Source: a virus
Strand: one strand, 5' to 3'
Length of the DNA stretch: 26,368 nt
IMG/VR virus record: IMGVR_UViG_3300025889_000826
Location: 1-26,368 of that record
The translations under genes were made by a program, and so were the position numbers. How positions within the stretch are numbered: position 1 is the stretch's first letter; each line of letters starts with the position of its first letter. Positions 6,756 through 13,117 of this stretch are shown here, piece by piece. The notes beneath the pieces were generated by a model, which saw only the letters and a list, made by a program, of their open reading frames with translations, was not told the DNA's origin and searched no databases.

Positions 6756-6784
6756 ATTATAATATAAATCAATACCTTTGTCAA
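6756..6784 (-). promoter_or_regulatory. perfect consensus sigma70 promoter (early)
   Basis: TTGACA (6784-6779), a 17-base spacer and TATAAT (6761-6756) on the minus strand: both hexamers and the spacing are the exact consensus. It would drive the early-type genes from 6744 down to 4756 by unmodified host RNA polymerase. Confidence 0.9.
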
Positions 6785-6785
6785 G

Positions 6786-6832
6786 AAAAAAAATCTAATA
6801 AAATCAACAACTTATAACTTATTGATTTTATT
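6786..6832 (-). terminator. rho-independent terminator after clpP
   Basis: AATAAAATCAA (minus, 6832-6822) pairs perfectly over 11 bp with TTGATTTTATT (6807-6797) across a 14-base loop, followed by AGATTTTTTTT (6796-6786). The stem is AT-rich but long. It separates the clpP transcript from the next early promoter. Confidence 0.7.
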
Positions 6833-6871
6833 GAGGTTTTTACTCTTTATCAGACCGCCTATAAACGGATA

Positions 6872-6928
6872 TGAGCGGATCTAGCCCTAGCAATAGCAGT
6901 ATAGCACCAGGGTAGTCAGATCCGCTCA
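6872..6928 (-). other. strong hairpin 3' of clpP, possible structured RNA
   Basis: TGAGCGGATCT (6872-6882) and AGATCCGCTCA (6918-6928) are a perfect 11-bp inverted repeat. Inside it, CCCT (6885-6888) can pair with AGGG (6909-6912). The structure sits 9 bases after the clpP stop and ~40 bases before the terminator. It has no U-tract, so it is not itself a terminator. It may protect the clpP mRNA 3' end, form a small RNA, or be a protein-binding site. It occupies most of the gene-free stretch between clpP and the terminator. Confidence 0.55.
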
Positions 6929-6937
6929 GAAATGCTC

Positions 6938-7537
6938 CTATAATGCCCTAATACGGTTACTAACTACTTGGTCTACTAGACCATAATCCAATGCTTCCTG
7001 AGCAGACATAAACTTGTCGCGTTCCATGTCGCTAGCAAGGTCGTCAAAAGACTTGCCCTTGCTGTTGTGCTTGACATAGATGTTAGTTAGGTTTTTCTTC
7101 ATTTCAAGCAATTCCTTGACCTGAATCTCTACGTCAGTAGCCATACCCCTAGCACCGCCTGACGGCTGATGAATCATGTGCCTAGCATTGGGTAGCATTA
7201 GACGTTTGCCCGGGGCACCTGCTTGAGCGAGTAAACTTCCCATACTGCAAGCCTGTCCCATGACGATAGTGCTAACGTCGGCTTTGATGAACTGCATAGT
7301 ATCATAGATAGCCATACCCGCAGTAACAGAACCACCTGGACTGTTTATGTACAAGTTAATTTCTTTATCTGGATCTTCCGATTCTAGAAACAGCAATTGG
7401 GCTACAATGAGGTTAGCCATTTGATCATGTACTTCCCCTTCTAACAAGATAACTCTATCTCGTAGCAAGCGGGAATAAATGTCATAACTGCGCTCGCCGC
7501 GGCTAGTTTGTTCCAAAACAACAGGTACTAAAGTCAT
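6938..7537 (-). CDS. clpP: ClpP ATP-dependent protease proteolytic subunit
   Basis: 199 residues, full length. The catalytic triad is intact: S98 in [11 protein letters not shown]123 in [11 protein letters not shown], and D174 in MERDKF. The N terminus ([20 protein letters not shown]) is the mature ClpP pore-loop region, so there is little or no propeptide. The oxyanion SPGGSVTAG and handle regions are conserved, implying an active tetradecameric serine protease that needs a ClpX/ClpA-type unfoldase. ClpX and ClpS are encoded 3.2-6.2 kb away. An SD (GGAG) lies about 8 bases upstream, with a sigma70-like promoter of its own and a terminator 3'. Confidence 0.97.
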   Translation of the reverse strand: MTLVPVVLEQTSRGERSYDIYSRLLRDRVILLEGEVHDQMANLIVAQLLFLESEDPDKEINLYINSPGGSVTAGMAIYDTMQFIKADVSTIVMGQACSMGSLLAQAGAPGKRLMLPNARHMIHQPSGGARGMATDVEIQVKELLEMKKNLTNIYVKHNSKGKSFDDLASDMERDKFMSAQEALDYGLVDQVVSNRIRAL

Positions 7538-7558
7538 AATGATCTCCGATTTTTATTA

Positions 7559-7586
7559 ATTATAGATGATTAACAGGTTAAGTCAA
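7559..7586 (-). promoter_or_regulatory. sigma70-like promoter of clpP
   Basis: TTGACT (7586-7581), a 16-base spacer and TATAAT (7564-7559) on the minus strand, with the clpP SD and ATG 15-25 bases downstream. This suggests early expression by host polymerase. Confidence 0.75.
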
Positions 7587-7595
7587 CTTTATTGG

Positions 7596-9146
7596 TTACT
7601 TCTTTCTCTTCTTCCTGTTGGGACCAGTTGATTTTTTCTTTGCTTTCATTTTAGGTTCAACGATAGACTTTGCTGCTACTGACAAATCTAAAGAACGTCC
7701 CCTATTAGGCGCGAGACTTATCGGAGTTCCTATTCCTTCTTGATCATCATTGTCTGGCTTACCTGTACCTTTATCTATCTTGAAAGTGAAATTACCTTTT
7801 ATTCCCGTGCTGAAATAATTCTTACCAGCAGAGAAGTAAACGCCTTTGATAGTTTTGCTGGGGTAAACTGTATCGAAACTAGTTAGAGTCCATTCATTCG
7901 CACCCCTAGATGCTTTAGTATAAACCTGAACCAACGCACCGTTATTTAATATATCTCTGGCCGCGTCACTAAAATTAGTTTCATCATTTACTTTGATTGC
8001 AGCCTGATGTGCGATAGAAGCGATAAGATGATAGTAGAGGTTAACAGCGTCTGGATCTGCTGTTTGTCTATTTAAAGCATACTTCTTTAATCTGTCTGTT
8101 ATGTTAATACTTTTTAAATTATCTAGGTCAATTGCAGGAAGATTTCTCAAACGCCGTATTTGTTCTGCTTCTTTTTCATTGATGATTCTAAATTTCACTC
8201 CCAGATATAACGGTGCACCGTTTTGTCCTTCTTCTTGGACCTTCTTAATTATATCTACTTCTTCTTTATATTTCCTTAGTAATTTTTTACCATTAGAAGT
8301 TTCTTCTAATTCTTTTAATGAGTCTACTAGATTTTTAGCACTGGCTTCTGCACCCCTTCCTCCTTTGCTACTTAGTTTGATGAATCTACCGTCTGGTAAA
8401 GACAAAATACTGTCACTTAGTCCCGCAGTTTTACTATCGTCAAAAGTGATAGTAGTGTTAGAAAGGTCACCCCCTAAGAATATCTCTGCTGCGTCTGCTG
8501 CATTTCCTGTAAACTGACCTGTTTGCAACGCGATTGGCTGTAATATTTCACAAAAATAGTCCCTGAATGCTTCAAAAGTAACGTCGGGTGGTATAGGGAA
8601 TTTAATAGGTAGACCTGCCCCTGAAGCGAGTTCGTATGCTACTTTGTATAAGGGGCTATCTAAACCTAATTTACTTTCTAATTGTTTTAGTATAGCATTA
8701 GGTTTTAGATCATTTTTCTGGGTGAGTAAGTCTTGCGGGCTAACTCCTGATTTGGCCTTAGCAGCGGCTCGACCTGCGTAAGAATATCCATCTACTTGGT
8801 TTGGTATGTAGTTATCCCTATCAACAGGTTTGACCTGCTCTAGATATCTACCAAAATACATAGATTCGTTTGGTCCTTCAAATTTCATTATAGCGAATCC
8901 GCCAGTTCTAGCATTTCTAGCATTTTGCCATTTGACGTTTAGTGGGCTGACTTGTTTTAACGCTGCATCTAATTGTTTAGCATCAAACTTCCCTCCACCC
9001 TTTGGGTAGAATTCTATAGAATCAAAAGAGATAGTTTGATCGTCGGCGTTGGTAAAGATATCACCTGGTTTTCTATTAGCCAGACCTGTTGATTCCGACA
9101 AAGACTGTTGTTCTAAATTTTCAAAAATGTCTAGAATATCGCGCAT
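7596..9146 (-). CDS. putative virion/internal head protein, 516 residues
   Basis: 516 residues. The N terminus (MRDILDIFENLEQQS) resembles a T4-type capsid-targeting leader with an [IL]-x-x-[LE]-E cleavage-like site. Landmarks are DGYSYAGRAAAKAKSG (~118-133), KLSSKGGRGAEASAKNLVDS (~257-276), and a very basic C terminus (KAKKKSTGPNRKKRKK) suited to DNA contact. The middle is soluble alpha/beta without TM segments. No catalytic motif recognised. A late box lies three bases before the ATG, with no SD. Large proteins of this type occur in T4-like cyanophages as uncharacterised, possibly structural, products. The packaging role is inference from leader, promoter and basic tail. Confidence 0.75.
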   Translation of the reverse strand: MRDILDIFENLEQQSLSESTGLANRKPGDIFTNADDQTISFDSIEFYPKGGGKFDAKQLDAALKQVSPLNVKWQNARNARTGGFAIMKFEGPNESMYFGRYLEQVKPVDRDNYIPNQVDGYSYAGRAAAKAKSGVSPQDLLTQKNDLKPNAILKQLESKLGLDSPLYKVAYELASGAGLPIKFPIPPDVTFEAFRDYFCEILQPIALQTGQFTGNAADAAEIFLGGDLSNTTITFDDSKTAGLSDSILSLPDGRFIKLSSKGGRGAEASAKNLVDSLKELEETSNGKKLLRKYKEEVDIIKKVQEEGQNGAPLYLGVKFRIINEKEAEQIRRLRNLPAIDLDNLKSINITDRLKKYALNRQTADPDAVNLYYHLIASIAHQAAIKVNDETNFSDAARDILNNGALVQVYTKASRGANEWTLTSFDTVYPSKTIKGVYFSAGKNYFSTGIKGNFTFKIDKGTGKPDNDDQEGIGTPISLAPNRGRSLDLSVAAKSIVEPKMKAKKKSTGPNRKKRKK

Positions 9147-9149
9147 ATA

Positions 9150-9158
9150 GTATTTAGC
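9150..9158 (-). promoter_or_regulatory. late-type box GCTAAATAC close to start codon
   Basis: GCTAAATAC, then TAT, then the ATG at 9146. It overlaps the stop codon of the SprT-like gene (9154). Same layout as at 2519, 20366 and 23143. Confidence 0.5.
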
Positions 9159-9639
9159 ATTTCATTAAGTCTTGAAATTCAAACCATTTGTCTGGACTAT
9201 AAGCATCTTTTAAGGGAATGTTAGCCTTAGCGAACCTGTTCCTGAAAAGATAAAAACTGGGACCATGACTCATCAACGATTCCTTACCGTTTTTTTCACG
9301 TATCTTGCTCCATATGTCCCATTGATACTGATGAACCATTTCATGCGCTAAACACATTATAAACCATTGTTTACAGAACCAAGATGATGACATGATTATT
9401 TTACATCTGGATCTTTTTTCGCTGAAAGTAGAATGATCTCCTATGCATTCTCCCCAGTAACCCATGAGTCTTTCTTGTAAAATAATCTTTGGAATAACTA
9501 GTTGGTTCTTGAATAATTCTTGATTTAGTAGTCTATATACGGATCTTGCTTCACGTATAGAGGGTCTATATATCCTCTTTCTTTGTTCAGTCTTAGACGG
9601 CAAGTCTTCAGATATCAACTCTCGTATAGTTCTGGACAT
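9154..9639 (-). CDS. SprT-like zinc metalloprotease
   Basis: 161 residues. Zincin motif H99-E100-M-V-H103 (CLAHEMVHQYQ) with a third histidine H125 (SLMSHGPSF), as in the SprT/Spartan family. The upstream YRLLNQELFKNQLVIPKIIL helix-strand and MGYWGECIG stretch are also typical. Spartan-type proteases cleave proteins crosslinked to or bound on DNA; the phage role is unknown. The C-terminal Zn ribbon of SprT is absent. The first 12 residues (MSRTIRELISED) precede the fold and look like a capsid-targeting leader ending in a gp21-type L-x-x-E site. No SD. A late-type box lies five bases before the ATG. Confidence 0.85.
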   Translation of the reverse strand: MSRTIRELISEDLPSKTEQRKRIYRPSIREARSVYRLLNQELFKNQLVIPKIILQERLMGYWGECIGDHSTFSEKRSRCKIIMSSSWFCKQWFIMCLAHEMVHQYQWDIWSKIREKNGKESLMSHGPSFYLFRNRFAKANIPLKDAYSPDKWFEFQDLMKC

Positions 9640-9644
9640 ATAAT

Positions 9645-9653
9645 CTATTTAAC
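9645..9653 (-). promoter_or_regulatory. late-type box GTTAAATAG before the SprT-like gene
   Basis: GTTAAATAG followed by ATTAT and the ATG at 9639. It lies back-to-back with the plus-strand box at 9663, forming a 50-base divergent control region. Confidence 0.4.
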
Positions 9654-9662
9654 GAAAATTAG

Positions 9663-9671
9663 CATAAATAA
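9663..9671 (+). promoter_or_regulatory. T4-late-like box CATAAATAA on plus strand
   Basis: CATAAATAA ends 19 bases before the ATG at 9691, with AGGAG in between. This is the only such box at the start of a plus-strand gene, and it precedes the only plus-strand transcription unit. Confidence 0.55.
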
Positions 9672-9690
9672 CATTTTAGGAGAATGATTT

Positions 9691-10059
9691 ATGGAACTTG
9701 TTCTATTATTACTAGTTGCCGGCGTAGTTGGTTTGGTAGTAGTTGCTGCATTCAAGCATCAAGCAGAAGAAAAAAGTAATTTGGAAGATTTAGAATTACG
9801 TGCAAAAAAGTTACACGAAGATAACTATGGAGCAGTAAAACTAGAGCCAAAAGAAGAAGTTGTAGATGTTGAGCCAGCAGTCGAGGCTGTAGAAGCCGTG
9901 GCTGTAGTGGCATCTGATGCTGTAGTAGCATCCGACACAGAAGAGCAGCCAAAGAAGAAAGCAAAGAAAGCTGCTAAGAAGACTGCTGCTAAGAAAACTG
10001 CTAAGAAGAAGACTGCCGCGAAAACTAAAAGTAAACCGGATTTCAAAGTAGCAAAATAA
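9691..10059 (+). CDS. membrane-anchored lysine/alanine-rich (histone-H1-like tail) protein
   Basis: 122 residues. Residues 2-21 are a hydrophobic anchor (ELVLLLLVAGVVGLVVVAAF). The middle is acidic and Val/Ala/Glu-rich (~50-90). Residues ~90-122 are repeats of KK-A/T-A(K) like the C-terminal domains of histone H1 and bacterial Hc1 proteins (for example AKKAAKKTAAKKTAKKKTA). This suggests a protein that ties nucleic acid to the membrane, or simply a charged linker. SD AGGAG is eight bases upstream and a late box lies further up. Low-complexity composition makes homology weak. Followed after three bases by the phosphoesterase-like gene. Confidence 0.8.
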   Translation: MELVLLLLVAGVVGLVVVAAFKHQAEEKSNLEDLELRAKKLHEDNYGAVKLEPKEEVVDVEPAVEAVEAVAVVASDAVVASDTEEQPKKKAKKAAKKTAAKKTAKKKTAAKTKSKPDFKVAK

Positions 10060-10062
10060 AAA

Positions 10063-10761
10063 ATGAAAATAGGTTTCGACCTCATAAGTGACTTGTGCTT
10101 GTCACCCGAAGAAAATTTCAACTGGGAAAACAAAAGCACAAGTCTTATGTGTATTATAGCCGGTAATATCAGTAATGATATGAGGACTGTTAAGCAGACC
10201 CTGGGTCACCTATCTAGATTTTACCAGGGTATATTTTATACTCCGGGCTTCCTAGAATACGAAAATTGCGCCAATGTAGATCATCGAACAGAAGAATTAT
10301 TGGAATTATGTTCTGGATTACCTAATGTTGCTCTTTTATTTCAACATGTAGTAATCGTAGACGGTATAGCAATATTAGGGTGCAATGGTTGGTCTTTACC
10401 CTTTACTGACAAAATCGATAACCTAGAAGATGATAAAGAAACTGCTAGATACGAAGACGTTGTTTATCTGAAACGATCTATGGACAAGTTACAAAAACAT
10501 TTAGATGTTAAGAAGATAGTAATGGTTACTCATGCTGTACCCAACAAACAATTGTATTTCGGGGAGCAACCAAAATTTATAGAAGATCAAATAAACCTAG
10601 ACTATTGTTTAGATTTTGATTCTGAAAAGAAAGTATGTACTTGGGCTTTTGGTTCATACGAAAAAATAGTTGATACCACATTGCATGATATCAACTATGT
10701 CAACAACCCCTATAACAAAAGTCAGCCCTATTGGGCTAAAAGAGTCAACGTAGAAATTTAA
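10063..10761 (+). CDS. degenerate calcineurin-like phosphoesterase
   Basis: 232 residues. The order of segments matches metallophosphoesterases, but key ligands are replaced: FDLISDLCLS has D10-L-C12 in place of D-x-H; AGNISND has N35 in place of the GD aspartate; FYTPGFLEYE stands where GNHD/E is expected; and TWAFGSYEK stands in place of GHTH. Only THAVP (H157) looks normal. With most metal ligands missing it is probably not an active phosphatase and may be a binding or scaffold protein. Its last four bases overlap the 3' end of clpS in convergent orientation. The fold assignment is inference from motif order. Confidence 0.7.
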   Translation: MKIGFDLISDLCLSPEENFNWENKSTSLMCIIAGNISNDMRTVKQTLGHLSRFYQGIFYTPGFLEYENCANVDHRTEELLELCSGLPNVALLFQHVVIVDGIAILGCNGWSLPFTDKIDNLEDDKETARYEDVVYLKRSMDKLQKHLDVKKIVMVTHAVPNKQLYFGEQPKFIEDQINLDYCLDFDSEKKVCTWAFGSYEKIVDTTLHDINYVNNPYNKSQPYWAKRVNVEI

Positions 10762-11072
10762 CCTTTCTCCGCTTCGACCTTTACTTGTAAGGGATAACCT
10801 TGCGATCTGGCATCGAGAGTAACTTCGATTCCCTTTTGTTCTGCGATCTCATAGGGTAAAACTGCTACCACGGCGCTTCCCTCTTCATGAATATTCTTTG
10901 TAATTGACGATGCAGTATCGTTGTTATAGTTAAAATATTCAATTAGGCTATGTACTACAAAATCAAATGATGTAACATCATCGTTCATGTAAATTATCTT
11001 ATAAAGCGGTGGTTCTTGAAGATTAAGATTAGGCTTAATTTTACTCTTGATCTCTGGTGCTTCATGTGCCAT
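10758..11072 (-). CDS. clpS: ClpS adaptor (N-degron receptor)
   Basis: 104 residues. The ClpS core is complete: PPLYKIIYMNDDVTSFDFVV (N30, D31, D32 and T34 of the N-degron pocket), IHEEGSAVVAVLPYEIAEQK (H62), and a C-terminal VTLDARSQGYPLQVKVE. ClpS delivers proteins with bulky N-terminal residues to ClpA(P). No ClpA is in this window, so it may use host ClpA or have an altered partner. The gate residue equivalent to E. coli M40 is F36 here. The ~20-residue N-terminal extension needed for delivery is present. SD GAGG is eight bases upstream. Confidence 0.95.
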   Translation of the reverse strand: MAHEAPEIKSKIKPNLNLQEPPLYKIIYMNDDVTSFDFVVHSLIEYFNYNNDTASSITKNIHEEGSAVVAVLPYEIAEQKGIEVTLDARSQGYPLQVKVEAEKG

Positions 11073-11110
11073 CGTAGTTACCTCTCTTTGCTTGTAGATT
11101 ATCTACTATA

Positions 11111-11119
11111 CTATTTATT
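11111..11119 (-). promoter_or_regulatory. possible late box AATAAATAG before clpS
   Basis: AATAAATAG lies 38 bases before the clpS ATG, but it also encodes the last residues and stop of hsp20, so the match could be chance. A transcript from here would include the clpS SD. Confidence 0.3.
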
Positions 11120-11563
11120 GTATGTAATAGCAATCTTCTTTGGCTGCAATGCTTCTGGAATTTCACGCTTCAACTGAACCGTTAGGATTCCATGTTCTAG
11201 ATTTGCGCCAACGATCTCTACGTGTTCCGCCAATTTGAATTCTCTGCGGAAACTACGACCACCGATACCACGATGTAGATATGTGACTTCCTTTTCTAGT
11301 TCATCCAGAGACTCAATAATTTCTCCGGTAATCACAAGATGATTCTTATCCTTAGTTACGGACAAGTCAGAGGGCTTGAATCCTGCTACCGCTAGGCTGA
11401 TTTCATACTCATCTTCGTTAACTTGAACGACATTATATGGAGGATAATTATCAATCTGGCGTGTGTTGATAGAGTTTAACTCATCAAGCATTTCATCAAA
11501 ACCAACTGCGAATCTGTGAAGTCCTGGTACGTCGAATGAACGTAATGTTAGTGTTTTAGTCAT
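11111..11563 (-). CDS. hsp20: small heat-shock protein, Hsp20/IbpA type
   Basis: 150 residues from the ATG at 11563, chosen because AAAGGAG lies eight bases upstream; an in-frame ATG at 11587 would lie 5' of that SD. An alpha-crystallin domain covers ~40-135: YPPYNVVQVNEDEYEISLAV, AGFKPSDLSV, YLHRGIGGRSFRREFKLAEH and GILTVQLKREIPEAL. A C-terminal I-x-I type tail (KKIAI) is present. It binds unfolding proteins without ATP. Hsp20 is common in T4-like cyanophages. The 5' leader folds into two hairpins, the second masking the SD (see 11568-11624), so translation is probably temperature-controlled. Confidence 0.95.
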   Translation of the reverse strand: MTKTLTLRSFDVPGLHRFAVGFDEMLDELNSINTRQIDNYPPYNVVQVNEDEYEISLAVAGFKPSDLSVTKDKNHLVITGEIIESLDELEKEVTYLHRGIGGRSFRREFKLAEHVEIVGANLEHGILTVQLKREIPEALQPKKIAITYNK

Positions 11564-11567
11564 TTCT

Positions 11568-11624
11568 TTTCTCCTTTGTTTAAGCAAGAAATTTTATATT
11601 GTAGCCCTGACCATCAGCGACTAC
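11568..11624 (-). promoter_or_regulatory. ROSE-like RNA thermometer in the hsp20 leader
   Basis: Two hairpins in the minus-strand leader. Hairpin 1 (11624-11601): GTAG/CTAC closes a stem extended by CTGA/TCAG with a single bulged G. Hairpin 2 (11591-11568): UUUCUU-G-CUU pairs with AAGGAGAAA across the loop AAACA, giving nine pairs with G85 (position 11585) bulged. It buries the whole SD. The 5' arm contains UUGCU, the hallmark U(U/C)GCU of ROSE elements, which control bacterial hsp20 genes. The fold is done by eye; no energy was computed. Confidence 0.6.
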
Positions 11625-11629
11625 GATAT

Positions 11630-11638
11630 GTATTTATC
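11630..11638 (-). promoter_or_regulatory. T4-late-like box GATAAATAC of hsp20
   Basis: GATAAATAC flanked by GATATG and CATATC (11625-11643 is a near-palindrome). A start about six bases downstream would fall at 11624, exactly the first base of hairpin 1, which supports both the promoter and the leader structure. Confidence 0.55.
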
Positions 11639-11672
11639 ATATCAAATGTGACAAAAAAATCTACTATTTCGG

Positions 11673-11894
11673 TTAAAAATTTGTTTTTGGTAGGCTCTGC
11701 TGTGCTAGGTATTTCTTCCAACGCTTTACTGCCATAGCATGAGCCATTTTCTTCTGTACAGAAGGTTTGGTGTAAGTTTCTCTGTTTTGCAACTCTTGTA
11801 GCAAACCCGATTCTACAATCTTCTTTTTGAACTTGCGTAGGGCTTTATCTACGTTTCCATCTTTGACTTCTACTTTTCTACCTTGTAATCTCAT
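11673..11894 (-). CDS. rpsU: ribosomal protein bS21
   Basis: 73 residues. It has the bS21 layout: a beta start ([20 protein letters not shown]), a long basic helix ([19 protein letters not shown]) and the C-terminal [20 protein letters not shown]. bS21 sits at the platform of the 30S subunit near the anti-SD and helps start translation. Phage copies, known from pelagiphage HTVC008M and huge phages, are thought to steer host ribosomes toward phage mRNA. The ATG overlaps the clpX stop as ATGA (11891-11894), so it is translated in coupling with ClpX. Confidence 0.93.
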   Translation of the reverse strand: MRLQGRKVEVKDGNVDKALRKFKKKIVESGLLQELQNRETYTKPSVQKKMAHAMAVKRWKKYLAQQSLPKTNF

Positions 11895-13099
11895 AATAAA
11901 CTTCTAGGCTCCTTAACTAATTCCTTTGTGATATTTATCTCGGTAATACCTTTTTCTTTATATTTGGATACATAATACATATGTTCCATCAAAACCCGTT
12001 CGATTTCTGTTTGCAAACCCCTTGCGCCCGTTTTTAATTTAGCGCAGTTAGCAGCCATTTCTTCTATAGCATCTTGCTCAAAAGTTAATTTAACATCGTC
12101 GATAGCAAACAAATGGGTATATTGATCTATAAAATTATTTTTAACCATAGTCAATACTTCTATTAATTGTGCTATCGTTAAGTCTTCTACTTTGATAGTT
12201 GTAGCAAATCTACCTATGAATTCTGGTATCATACCAAATCTAGTTAGATCATCAGGAGATATGTGCTTTAGATAGTCTTGATCTTCTTTAGACTGTATCG
12301 CTGCCGAAAATCCTATAGAAGTACCTTGCATCCTACTTTTTATGATATCATTCAATCCAACGAAAGCGCCGCCGGCTATGAATAATATGTTCTTAGTATC
12401 TACAATAATCATTTCACCTGATGGGTGCTTCCTGCCACCTGATGTTGGTACCCTACACTTAGTACCTTCTACTAGTTTGAGTAATGCTTGTTGTACTCCC
12501 TCACCTGATACATCTCTAGTGATACTAGCACTCTCACTCTTCCTAGCGATTTTATCTATCTCATCAATAAAAACTATTCCCCTCTCTGCTAGTGCTACAT
12601 TATTACCTGCTGCTTGTAGTAACATAGATATCATGCTTTCAACATCATCACCTACATATCCTGCTTCAGTTAGTGACGTAGCGTCTGCAACTACGAAAGG
12701 AACATTTAAATATTTAGCCACAGATTTTGCTAACAAAGTTTTGCCACTGCCTGTTGGGCCTATCAACAACACATTGCCTTTTTGTAATTCTATGTCTTCA
12801 GATGGATTATTAATCCTTTTATAGTGATTAGATATCGCTACACTTAGAACTTTTTTAGCCTGTTCTTGACCTATAACATGAAGATCAAGATATTCTTTGA
12901 TAGCAACCGGATCATCTACAGTCAAATTAGATTCTATAGTTTCAGGTTGAGCATTTCTTAGTACTAAGCCATGACATAGTTCTATACATTCGTTGCAGAT
13001 AGCAACATCGTTGGCTACTATTAGTTTCTTTACTTTATCTTTGTGTGTTTCACAAAAAGAACAAACATCTAATGTTGCATATTTATTATTGTCAGTCAT
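11891..13099 (-). CDS. clpX: ClpX unfoldase (AAA+ ATPase)
   Basis: 402 residues, close to full bacterial length. Zinc-binding domain C13/C16/C35/C38. Walker A GPTGSGKT (114-121), pore loop GYVG (147-150), Walker B IVFIDE (175-180), RKH loop (223-225), ClpP-docking IGF loop (262-264), arginine finger R297 in PEFIGR, and sensor II GAR (358-360). All parts needed for ATP-driven unfolding and docking on ClpP are present, so phage ClpX plus ClpP should form a working ClpXP. The zinc domain is the usual site for adaptors. It follows the frameshifted membrane gene by 18 bases, with no clear SD, and is coupled to bS21 downstream. Confidence 0.97.
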   Translation of the reverse strand: MTDNNKYATLDVCSFCETHKDKVKKLIVANDVAICNECIELCHGLVLRNAQPETIESNLTVDDPVAIKEYLDLHVIGQEQAKKVLSVAISNHYKRINNPSEDIELQKGNVLLIGPTGSGKTLLAKSVAKYLNVPFVVADATSLTEAGYVGDDVESMISMLLQAAGNNVALAERGIVFIDEIDKIARKSESASITRDVSGEGVQQALLKLVEGTKCRVPTSGGRKHPSGEMIIVDTKNILFIAGGAFVGLNDIIKSRMQGTSIGFSAAIQSKEDQDYLKHISPDDLTRFGMIPEFIGRFATTIKVEDLTIAQLIEVLTMVKNNFIDQYTHLFAIDDVKLTFEQDAIEEMAANCAKLKTGARGLQTEIERVLMEHMYYVSKYKEKGITEINITKELVKEPRSLL

Positions 13100-13117
13100 G
13101 GTATCAGATACTTATCT

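Noticed and set aside
6833-6840. plus-strand terminator from the 6797-6832 stem
   Set aside because: The stem can fold on both strands, but no plus-strand gene lies upstream. The longer U-tract is on the minus strand.
6872-6928. phage attachment site
   Set aside because: No integrase or adjacent tRNA, and the phage type appears strictly lytic; left as an unexplained hairpin.
8101-8517. 138-codon open frame on the plus strand
   Set aside because: Antisense to the 516-residue gene; no SD or promoter.
9752-10139. minus-strand open frames opposite the Lys/Ala-rich gene
   Set aside because: Low-complexity mirror of the plus-strand gene, which has a strong SD and promoter box.
12342-12824. 160-codon open frame on the plus strand
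   Set aside because: It is fully antisense to the conserved ATPase core of clpX, with no SD, and its composition is that expected from reversed codon bias.
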